This document shows, one piece after another, positions 10,270 to 22,200 of a stretch of 25,437 bases of DNA (the first letter of the stretch is position 1; each line of letters opens with the position of its first letter). The notes beneath the pieces were generated by a model. That model did no database searches, was not told the origin of the DNA, and saw only the letters and a program-made list of their open reading frames with translations. The DNA is from Sphacelaria rigidula (Eukaryota > Phaeophyceae > Sphacelariales), in contig CAXNAA020000165.1 of NCBI GenBank assembly GCA_964200075.2, positions 1 through 25,437 on the forward strand. Direction: 5' to 3'. The position numbers and the translations under genes are program-made.

Positions 10270-13200
10270 GTGAGCTGACAATCTGTTTCACATATTCAAA
10301 CACAAAGAGACACCACGTCATCGCCCCCCAGAAAATCAAAACCCTTTAACCGGCTAGGCCAGTCATCTGGGTCTAAATTCATTGTTTGACAAGCGAAAAG
10401 TTATTCGAATTTAATAGATTAACCACACTGGCGCTCGAAGGGTTAACGCCTGCCTGGTATAACAGCATTTTTGTATGGCTTTCGGCCTTTCAGAAATTGG
10501 CCTATCGAGTTTGTTCTAGCGAGTATTTCCCCGTTGTTCACCTTGGGTATGCCCATCTTGTACCTCCGGCTGCAATCCTCGGGAAATAGTTGATGTGCGA
10601 CAATTAATCAATCCATCCATTGTAAACAATCTGGATGCGCTAGAGGCACGATGTTTTCGTGCACTGGCACGGCACATTGTGTTGGCAGTCCATGAGACCG
10701 TTTGACCGCTCATGCATGAAAGGTGCCGATTTCACCGATAGCCCAGTCGGTGGTGGTCCAAGGGTCCTTCGATCACGTCGGTGCATCACTCACCCTTTGA
10801 ACCGGCATCTTTTTCGATTGAAAATACGTGCAAGGCCCAACTAATTGACCCTCGTGATCAAAAGTCCTGAAGCTGCAGATTATTTGTCCCATCAATGTAG
10901 GGTGTATGTAAACAGCCAGAGCGTGGCAGGATATTAGATTTGCAAATCGGAGACAGATGGTTAGAATGTTCAGTGTTCAATGATTTGTTCGCATCAGTCT
11001 TGGATTGAAGTTCGAGTATCTAGATACCGATAGCGGACGCCTTATTGGTGAGGAAAAGGGCGGTTGCTGCCGTAAGTTTGGGAGTTCAAAGTAATACTAC
11101 AGTACAGCACGGTACGGTACTGCACAGATCCGTGTTCTCAGGTGAGCGGGGTTGCGTTGGATGCCTACTCTGCCGATGTGCGAGAAATGACTTTCCAAGG
11201 GAGGTTAGGGTAGGGTACGCAGCCTGGGGTACCCTGCCTCTGTATGTTTCGGATACTTTCGACTACATATTAATAGTTCCCTATCGTAGGGTTCTGAGGG
11301 TATCGACCACCCGAAATACCTAGTATTACAAGGGTGTGTCGGGTAGGGTTGATACCCGGGTATCTAATGTCGCGCTTTTTTATTGCTATGGTCCGATCTC
11401 CAAACTCTACCCAAATGGGTGAAGTGGCGTACGATCGCAATACTCTACTCAATGTCTAGGCATTGTTGAGTACGATCTCAATACTCGTACTCTATGCGCG
11501 CTTTGTGTACTCAGTAAGATTCAAGAAAATTCCCAAATGTAAGAAATACCTCCCTTAATACTCCCTTGCAGTATGCCAGGGTCCCAGGGTATCGACATGC
11601 CGAAATACCGGACTGTAACCTACCCTACCATACCCACGTATATGTTCTGGCTGCATGAGGACCTCAGTCTTCTGTAATGTGCTTCTCGCAGTCTTTGTCT
11701 GCTGCCACTGTTTGGATTGCGCATATGTGCGCGTACTTGGATCTACAATAGGGTTTCGAGTGTTGAAGCGTGCGTGTGCCCTTTGAATAGCCATCCAAAT
11801 TTAGAATTAACCGACCTGGTCCTTCAGTATTCACCCATAACTTTGCATCCGCATTACTTCGGTCAATACCCCCCAACTTTGAAGATTCATTGTTCGTTCC
11901 ACCCACCCTGTGTACACTCCAAAAAACGATGTCACTGGATGTTTGAATTGACTGGTTCAAGCCTACCCTCGCGCAGCCCCCTGCTCCCCGTTCACTCACA
12001 TTATCCCACCCTTGGAAACGCGTCGTCCGTAACTTGTCTTGCTGTGTAGGAAGTGAGTCTACAGTCAACTCCTCATGCGGCGAAGTGGGCGAGTACTGTG
12101 GTGGTAGTCACTGGTACTCGTGGGGCAAGTCGTCCACCGAGTGCTGTAGTGGCCTTGTGTGCGAGCACAACTACTGCGCAGGTGAGGATTAAACTTTGCG
12201 AGTTTGGCACGACGCTATTTATACCAATGGCAGTATGGGCCCGTTACGGATGGGTTTAATCTTTTCATTCATTTCGATCATTAATTCATGAAATTAGTGA
12301 CAATTGATGAAAACATGAATGAAAAATGAAGCCCGTTGATGTTATTGTGACGAATCCTCGCGCCTCTGACGCAGAGGAGCAATGCCGCGGTAGGGGTGCA
12401 CACTGTTTTTTCTGGAGCTCTTTGCTGTAGGAGTGACTCTCGATCACAAATGTCAAATGTCTGTCTTGTAGTGCAGCCTCAGCGTTTCGTGATATTGAGA
12501 GTAGATGATTGATTGAGAGCGGGTTTAATCCTTGGCTTTCATGTGACCAATTTTACAGTATGTGTGTTTTTCTCGCCTGTACCACTAGCGTGTGCTTACA
12601 GCTGCACGTCCATATCCTACTCGGGGATATCAATGGCTTCAGTGGAAAGCTACTACGAGAAAGATAATATCGGGCCTCGTGGAGAGTCATTTCGGAACTG
12701 AAACGATTGGTTAATTAATTGAACGCTTTTCACTCTCGATCGTGTCCTCTATCCTCAATAGCACGAAAGCGTTGTTGGCATTACTCAGAGCTAACAGCAA
12801 CGGACCGAAAAACATCAATCAACAACAGCTGGGGTGATCAGAACACCACACTTCCTTTGTCATGGGAAGAGTTCCATTCCTTGAAGCACATATTATACGG
12901 CACTCGCAGTGACCGCCAAGCGTTCTACCTGTTCGCTGTCAGTAGAAACAGAAAGGAAAACGGAGAGAAATACATGGCAAACAGGGACTAAGCTCAAATG
13001 TAGTACTAGTCCTGAACAGAACTCAACGGGCCCCCGCCAGTGCTTTCGGTGAGAAGGCTGCAAAAAGTCATGTGGGAGTAAGATGCGACTCAGCTATGTG
13101 AGAACTGCCGTTCTCGAGCGAGAATTCTCACCCGCCAGCTCGTCTGGAGCGAGGCACGAGCATGAATGCTGTGAAGTAGTATGATCTCTCGGGAAAAAAA

Positions 13201-16200
13201 AAGTTGACGGACGTGTGCTTGCCTCACTCGATGTTTACATCTATACACCCCCCCCCTCAAGGTGTCGAAAAGCCCGTCAGCACTAGCGTCCCTCCTGTTC
13301 TTCACCTCTCCAGCTAGCTAGCTATCTGTCGGGCGCTTCCTGTATCAACGCAGTTCTACCTGTAATTCTTCTACTTGTGTTCCTTTCTTGAGTGTCGGGT
13401 ATTGATCACTACTGAGCGTATTGCAGCCACTCTCCCTTGAGTGTCCGACGTTCTCACATCGATGCGTTGCGATTCGTCTCATATGTAAACGTGCACTGAA
13501 CATTAATTACTCGGTCCTGCGACCTGACTTGCACGGAGGATTTGTTGTGTCGCTCGTCATCCACGGACCAGCCGAAACCTTGTACCACCCACCTACTCCC
13601 TTCTGTCGTTATATTTTGTTGCTGAATAACGTTACAGAGGACGCCGACAATGGTGGGTCCGGTGGAGGTAAGGACTCTAGTGACGACAGCGGGTCTGGAA
13701 AAGACGGCGACTCTAGTGACGACAGCGGGTCTGGAAAAGACGGCGACTCTAGTGACGACAGCGGGTCTGGAAAAGACGGCGACTCCAGTGACGACAGCGG
13801 GTCCGGAAAAGACAGCGACTCTAGTGACGACGGCGGGTCTGGCAAGGACAGCGACTCTAGTGACGACGGCGGGTCTGGCAAGGACAGCGACTCTAGTGAC
13901 GACAGCGGGTCTGGCAGAGACAGTGACTCCAGTGATGACCGCGGGTCTAGCGACGACAGCAATCCTCAAGATGATGCCGGTGATGATGGGTGCGTGTCCC
14001 AGATGAGCCACTGCGACTCCAACTCGGACTGCTGCTCCAACCTGTCGTGTGTATACGACGACACCCTATCCGATACCGGTAAGAGGAAGATACTCCCTAT
14101 CTCGGAAGGGATGCGTGGTCAATTGTCAAACGGCTAAGGCAACCAGCGAATAAGTACCCCTCTCCCCCCCCCCTCGCCCCCCCTGTGCGCCATGCCCCCG
14201 AAAAAGTGAAGAAATAAGATCGATTGCTAGTATACCGGAGATAACCAGGATGCACAGTATGCGGTGTATTTCTTCCAAGAACATGGATCGTCATCACTGA
14301 CCGCGAACCATTGGTCTTCACCTCACTGTGAAACTGTTCGTTACAACGTGCGGGGAAGCCCGATTCAGCATATCAACAACCTCATAGCTGATAACCACGA
14401 ATCATGCGGGGACTACGAAGGTCTTTGCGGAGGAGACCCGCCAAGACACGATCCATTTATCGTGTCCACCCGGTCGTCGGAATAGCATTTACTTCTTCCG
14501 TGTAGCACCATCGCTTTTTGTTTGTGAGATTACACACGTTTCGTGCAGGTCAAGACTTGTTTTTGCTTGACTTCCTCGCCTTCTCTCGTCCCACCTGCTC
14601 TGGAAGTTGCAACGATTTCATCCTTCCATCGCCTCGGTTGTTGGCGTAATTCTCAAGCATTCCCTTCGGCCAAGGGCAGTCAGTATGTTGATATATTCTA
14701 TGCCAATGGCAAACAGTATCTTCTTTACGGATGCACAGCACCACTTTTGGGCTGTGCGTTTTGCAGTCGCGCATTCCTTGTGCCGTCCGTTTTGGGACTG
14801 GTGACACCTGAGGGGGGTATTTGACTGACAACTGCACCGCACCGTGGTGCATTTAACTCTACCAGTGAACGCAAGACAGAACACGGGGTGCGTATTTGCT
14901 TCATCCTTGTTATTAAATTTCAAACACGAACTCACGCGTGAACGGTTCAATTTCTTGAGGTACGTTTTGTTCGGCCCCATGGTTTCTCTACGTGATCCAT
15001 GATATTCACCTTGCCGGGATCTGAGGTACAGCCTGGTACGGTTGGTGGTTCATTCACCTAAAAAGCACTCCCGAATGACGAGCTTTTCCTGCGAACATTG
15101 TGTGTCATCCCCTCTAATATGACCGCCAGTGTACCCCTTTCGGAATGTTCTTTAGACGTGTATCAGCAGGGGTCACTCGGAAGGAAGGTCAACACAGGAT
15201 TTTTCTGAAGTTCATTCCTTTTTCTTTCAGCAAATTCTTCCTTCTGCGATGTTCACCCCTACTTTTCACCGCTAAAGGGATTCAGCGGTCCCTTTTCATC
15301 GTCGATCGTAAAGACGAACTCTGTATACCCACGACGTACAGTAGGCGCTTTCCACTGTTGCGCATGATGATGAGGAAAACATTCCTATATCGTGTGACTT
15401 CACCGAGATTCGAATCCACTTCCCAACCGTCAGGAGGATTCGAGGATACAACTGAGCCACCCGGGCGACCGGACTTGTGCGGGGCCCTTAACCTGGCACA
15501 GACATCGTGCACATCTTTGGCGTGAACACCCCATTTGACCTAAGCATGTAGTTCCGGAACTTGCGTAAGATGGTGTGCGAATGTGGCACTTACGAGGACG
15601 TATTCTTGTCGAGAACCCTTGAAATGCACATTGCTTGCTTGATTGCTAACACATGCCTCGATTCAAAACTCGCTTGCGGTTGACGAACGAAACGAACGTC
15701 TGCGGTACAACTACTTTCCGCCATGTCCTCATGCCTTTGCGTCCACCTTCCATGAATCCGATAGTGTGCAAGCCCTGCGGTACTAACCATGGGTGCGCGG
15801 CGGAGAACGAAGAATGCTCGGACTCCGTCATCTGCTGTGCAGGAACCACGTGCACGGCCGTCGACGGCAAGACGGGTGAGTCGTATTTGGGAGATTCTCC
15901 GACAATACCCCCACCTACCGGCATCCCAGTGGGTCACGTTGTAATTCTGCACTCGGAAGTCTAGACGGAGTTCTGATTGCTACGGCCGTTGGAAATTGAG
16001 ACAACGCGGTCTACATCTCGTGTGCGAGAATTTCGACTCCAAAGCGAACTTGTAGTATAGCTTGTCATGGTTGAACGATATCTTGGATCTTGCTACCTTT
16101 TACTTCATATCTATGACCTTCCCTTTTGTTTCTGCTGTCATCCCAACTATCCTGAACGTCAGCTTACACATTCCCGTATATGTGGGCGCATCAACCAGGG

Positions 16201-19200
16201 TCACACAGGAGGAAGGTCAATACGGGAAGCTTTTTTTCTTATTGCCCCCCCTCTTTCTGCGGTGCTTGCCTTACTTTTGATTGTGAAAAGGGTTCAGCGG
16301 CCCCTTTCTCTCCCTCCGAGATTCGAACCCACGTCCCATATGTCCGAAGGTTTCAAGGTTACCTACCAACTGGCGCGACTGGCCTGTCATTCCGTTCTGG
16401 AAGAAAATCCGCCGACGTAGTAGATTGCAGAAGAATACTGTAGCTAAGATACTAGGGTACGTAGCTTACAGTACATCTGGTGTAGATGTTGACGCGTTGA
16501 ACGTCAGCAGCCGGTTGAATCAGATCATCCGACCTGGATTCACGTACGTTCAGTGACGCAGAATTATGTTATATATTACGGGACGTGTCAACTTAAATGT
16601 GACAATCGCCATCCCCCCCCTCGCTACTTGCTCTCAGAACTGTTCTCTTATTCCGTAATAGATGGCGTATTTAATTCTGTCTCGGCCAGAGGAGCGCCCA
16701 TAACACCATTTTTACCCCTTCCAATACACGCAAGGGAGCCTCGCATCTACCGTGCACCCTCAGCAATTCTGTGCACTGAAGTGTGAAATCTTGTTGACAT
16801 TCTAGTCCACAAAACCCGTCAATTGTTGTACTCGTGCGCTTTGGGCAGTTTGTGTGGCTCCTACGCCGTCTCCGACTCCTTGCGCCAAGGAATTTGACGT
16901 TTGTACCACGAATTCAGACTGCTGCGAGGGCTTGGAGTGCGGCAACAACGGGATGGTCGACTTGTGCTTGGCGCTGGTTGCTCCCACACCCGAACCGGTC
17001 ACCCCGACCCCCGAACCAGTCGCCCCCACCCGCGAACCGAACATGCCTTCCCCGGAGCCAGAGCCGACTTGCGCTAAGGAGTTCGACGCTTGCGCCGACA
17101 CCGCCGACTGCTGCGAGGGCTTGGAGTGCGGCAACAACGGGATGGTCGACTTGTGCTTGGCGCCGGTTCCCCCCACCCCCGAGCCGGTCACCCCTACCCC
17201 GGAACCGGAGCCTGTCTGTTCTAAGGAGTTCGACGCTTGCACCACCACAGTCGACTGCTGCGATGGCTTGGAGTGCGGCAACAACGGCGACGTGGACTTG
17301 TGCTTGGTGGCGGTTGCTCCCACACCCGAACCGGTCACCCCTACCCCCGAGCCTGCGGCGCCGACCCCCGTGGAGCCCACCTGCTCGGAACTGACCGAGA
17401 CCTGCAAGGCTGACGCCGACTGCTGTGACCCGTACGATTGCTCGACCATTGCCGGGGAGCGAGGTGGGTTGTTGGTAGCTTGGGGCATGCCCCATGAAAC
17501 TCTATTGAAAAAGAGGTTACTAGAACTTGCACGGGAGGGCGCCCGGACAAGCGGTCACATTTTATCCCTTGAGGAATGTCGTGCACGATGTAAGCGTTCA
17601 CAACAAGATGGAATCTGCTTCTGGAGGCGATGTTTCTCTATTTTCATACTATTCCGAGATCTGTGATGTTGTCCGAAATGGTGATTTTTTAGCTTGGCTT
17701 GAAGGGCATTCGAAACATTTTTTTTCATGGGAAAACATTCGTACTTGCTGACCTGCGTGATGTTTGGGTTTCCTGTGTGTCGCAGTGTGCTCTGAAAAGT
17801 GTGGCGTCGAGGCTGACGTATGCAGCGCCGATCCCGACATCACGGAGAGGGAGTGCTGTAGTGGCTTCCAGTGCGTGGACGACGGTGCGTATGCCTTCAG
17901 CCGATGGCATTCATATTGAAATGCAAAACAATGTCTTTTGTGCGGTGATGACATCTTGCGCGATCTCTCTCCATCTGCACTAGATCATGCTTTTGCGTGA
18001 TGTGGACGTGTCTCGAGACAACTGACGTTGTAGTTTGCCACTGGTGCCTTGTGCCGCTGTTCATCTCGGGCAGTGTGTGTGGCTGATGGTTCTCCCACAC
18101 CCGAACCCGTCACCCCTACCCCGGAGCCTGAGCCTACCTGCGCTAGGGAGTTCGACGCCTGCAACGATAGCGCCGACTGCTGCGAGGGCTTGGAGTGCGG
18201 CAACAACGGCGACGTGGACTTATGCGTAGCGCCGACTGCTCCTACCCCCGAGCCAGTCACGCCAACTCCGGAACCCGCGGCACCGACCCCGGTGGATCCC
18301 ACCTGCTCCGACTTGACCGAAACCTGCAAATCTGACTCCGACTGTTGTGACCCTTACGACTGCTCAACCATTGCTAGGGAGCGAGGTGGGTTCTTCCCGG
18401 TGGCTTTGCTTTTTATGATGATCCGTCGGCTAAGGGGTTACAAGTAGGTTATAGCCTCCTCCGAGAATGACAACCTGGTAGGGCGGAGTATTGGATGGTT
18501 CGAACCCTCGAACTAGCTCCTTGACACCGCTTGATGGCTGGGTGTTTCCATGTGTGTCGAAACCGCTTGGTCTACGCTTTCAATATATGATTTGAAGGTA
18601 CATCCTGTGTTTTCAGGTGCCAGTAACAGGCACTACGTTGTTCTTTTTTCGCAGCTGATCTTTCATTCTCTGCATGGTTGGACCTCGTTGTGAAGCTCCA
18701 GTTGTTTGGAATCTTTGCATGTTTTGCAGTGTGTTCTGAAAAGTGCGGCGTGGAGGCCGACGTTTGCAGCGCCGATCCCGAGATAACGGAACGGGAGTGC
18801 TGCAAGGGCTTCCAGTGCGTGGACGACGGTACGTGTTACTTCGGAAGACAGTCTTGCTTTTCGGGAACGATTGTCTACATTGCGGTAATATCTCAACCTT
18901 GCTTGCTGTTTCCTTCTTTGCGCCAGATGACCGGGCACGGAGAATGTGTGGCACATGGACATTTTGGCGGCACATTTTTAGATGAGTATGATCACGTGGG
19001 TAAGATCTTTGACCTTCACATGATCTCGCAAAATCACTGATGTAGCAGTTCGCCTCTGGGGTCTTGTGTTGCTGTTCATCTCGGGCAGTGTGTGTGGCCG
19101 ACGGTTCTCCGATACCCGAACCGATCACCCCCACCCCGGAGCCTGAGCCTACCTGCGCTAAGGAGTTCGACGCCTGCGCCGATAGCGCCGACTGCTGCGA

Positions 19201-22200
19201 GGGCTTGAAGTGCGGCAACAACGGCGAGGCAGACTTGTGCTTAGAGCCGACTTCTCCTACCCCCGAGCCCGTGTCACCCACCCCGGAACCGGAGCCTACC
19301 TGCGCTCGGGAGTTCGACGCCTGCGGCGCCACAGCCGACTGCTGCGAGGGCTTGGAGTGCGGTAACGACGGTGAGGTAGACTTGTGCGTATTGGCGGCCT
19401 CTGCGACCCCCGAACCAGTGACCCCGACTCCGCAACCTGCGGCACCGACCCCCGTGGACCCCGCTTGCTTGAACCTGACCGAGACCTGCAAATCTGATGC
19501 TGACTGTTGCGACCCGTACGACTGCTCAACAATTGCTGGGGAGCGAGGTGGGTTCCCGGTGGCTTGAGGTTTGCTTCGCAGGATGCTCTGTCAGCAGTGT
19601 CGGCAGAGGGATTGCTAGTAGGTCACGGCCTCACACGAGGCTGAGCAGTCGGTCGGGCAGTATGATGAAGATGAGCGTGGGAGGGAAATGTTCGGTCATG
19701 TGAGGACATGATGGCAGGTAGTTGCAGATGGTAATCGGCGGGCTTGATCAGAATGAAGTGGGTGCAGCGAATCTAGAGCTGGTGTCAAACCACAGCACAA
19801 CAGAAGATGAGGGGCCTGTCACCTAGAAGTTCGGTTTGTACGCTTAAACGTAGGGTTACGGTGCCGGAAAAAGGCAACAAACCCTTCTGTAGCTGATTAT
19901 ATTTCCCATGTCTGCTTGGCCGTACGATCTAGAGAACCTATAGTGTCGCATGGGAAATCATCCACCCTTGCTCATGCGGGGATCATGTTCGGAATCCCTT
20001 GGTGTCCTGTAGTGTGCTCTGAAAGGTGCGGCGTTGAGGCCGACGTTTGCAGCGCTGATCCCGAGCTCACGGAGAGGGAGTGCTGCAATGGTTTCCAGTG
20101 CGTGGAGGATGGTACGTATTCTTCTCGCTGACGCCTCTCGGTATGTTGACCCGTCACGGGGCTTCGTTCCCTTCAACAGATGATCGGGCATGGCAGTTGT
20201 GCAAATATGGGACATTTTGGCAGTATGTTCTTCAATAATACAATCACACACATGATGAAAAGCGCGTTATGACATGCGTGCGATTTTATGGGAGAACTGA
20301 TGTGGTTTGACGCTGGTGGCGTCTCGTGTCCCTGTTTTGTACCGCAGTGTGTGTAGCCGACGGTTCCCCGACCCCCGAACCCGCCACCCCTGCCCCGGAG
20401 CCTGAGCCTACCTGCGCTAAAGAATTCGACGCCTGCGCCGATAACGCCGACTGCTGCGAGGGCTTGGAGTGCGGCAACAACGGCGAGGCGGACTTATGCG
20501 TGGCGCCGACGTCTCCTACCCCCGAGCCGGTCACTCCCACCCCGGAACCCGAGCCTACCTGCGCTCGGGAGTTCGACGCCTGCGCCGATAACGCCGACTG
20601 CTGCGATGGCTTGGAGTGCGGCAACAACGGCGAGGCGGACTTGTGCATGGTCCCTGTCGCTCCCACACCCGAGCCGGTCACTCCCACCCCGGAACCCGAG
20701 CCTACCTGCGCTCGGGAGTTCGACGCTTGCGCCGATAGCGCCGACTGCTGCGATGGCTTGGAGTGCGGCAACAACGGCGAGGCGGACTTGTGCATGGTCC
20801 CTGTCGCTCCCACACCCGAGCCGGTCACTCCCACCCCGGAACCCGAGCCTACCTGCGCTCGGGAGTTCGACGCTTGCGCCGATAGCGCCGACTGCTGCGA
20901 TGGCTTGGAGTGCGGCAGCAGCGACGAGGCGGACTTGTGCGTAGCGCCGACGTCTCCGACCCCCGAACCAGCCACCCCAACTCCGCAACCTCCGGCGCCG
21001 ACCCCCGTGAACCCCACCTGCTTGGACTTGACCGAGATTTGCAAGTCTGACGCCGACTGTTGCGACTTCTACGACTGCTTAACTATCGCCGGGGAACGGG
21101 GTGCGTTCTCAATACCCCGACTTGTTGGCTAAGAAGCGTGAGATAATTATTTGTCCCATGATGGTATCGAAGGTAGTTGGCTCATGATAATCGGGGCGTT
21201 TGATCGGCAACGCCGAGGTGATGTATTTAACGGCTGTCGAATCGCAACGGAACGACAGTGGAATCGTGAGGTTGAGCAGAAGTCGCGCTCGATGTGAGCT
21301 CTCATGTTGGATTCCAACTCTTTCGTGGTGGCTCAGGTGCCGGCAACAGCAGAGGGGCTTTTAGCTGCCTGTGTGTTCCACCTGTGCGGTCATACAGCGT
21401 GATGAAGCTTGAAATCCGCTCCGGAGACATTCAAAAGAATATTTCGCGCGAAAAACAATGTTTCGACTCTGCCGTGTTGTATTTGGAATTCCTACGTTTC
21501 GCAGTGTGCTCTGATAGGTGCGGCGTTGAGGCCGACGTTTGCAGCGCCGATCCCGAGATCACGGAGAGGGAGTGCTGCAGCGGCTTCCAGTGCGTGGACG
21601 ACGGTACGTATACTTCCCGATGATAACCGTTCATGAAACTGGGAACGTGTTCTGATTTCGACGTACAACCTTTTGGTTGGAAAGCTCGCAAAAAGTGTCG
21701 CCGGTCTGGTTCGTATGAAGCTGATGCATGATGAAAGGCATCCTTGACCCGCATAGAGAGAACTGATGTGGCCGCTCGCTACTGGCGTCGTTTGTCGGCG
21801 TTTGTCTCGGGCAGAGTGTGTGGCCGACAGTTCTCCGACACCCGAACCCGTCACCCCTACCCCGGAGCCTGGGCCTACCTGCGCTAAGGAGTTCGACGCC
21901 TGCGACGATAGCGCCGACTGCTGCGAGGGCTTGGAGTGCGGCAACGACGGCAAGGTGGACCTATGCCTGATGCCGACTTCTCCTACCCCCGAGCCCGTGT
22001 CTCCCTCCCCGGAACCTGCGGCACCGACCCCTGTGGACCCAACCTGCTTGGACGTGGCCGAGACCTGTAAGTCCGATGCTGATTGCTGTGACTCGCTGGT
22101 GTGCTTCTCCATTGCTGGCGCGCAAGAATGCTCCGAAATTTGCGGCGTGGAGGTCGACGTGTGCGGCACCGATACCGACAGGGAGTGCTGCGACGGCTTC

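Noticed and set aside
12590-12701. Cys-starting open stretch in intron 2 as an extra exon
   Set aside because: There is no donor before the stop and only two cysteines. Direct joining of exon 2 to exon 3 keeps phase 1 without it.
13454-14011. Long minus-strand and second plus-frame open reading frames over the Ser/Asp repeat
   Set aside because: A 36-base repeat without stops in one frame tends to be open in the others. Only the DSSDD frame links to cysteine modules and correct splice phases.
14231-14485. Open stretch after CTAG in intron 3, 84 codons to a stop
   Set aside because: It looks mildly protein-like, but it is in the wrong frame for a phase-1 junction, has no module pattern and ends in a stop; it would truncate the gene.
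18380-18530. tRNA or SINE head near GGTTCGAACCC in intron 7
   Set aside because: The B-box-like sequence lacks a matching A box and the SINE body is absent.
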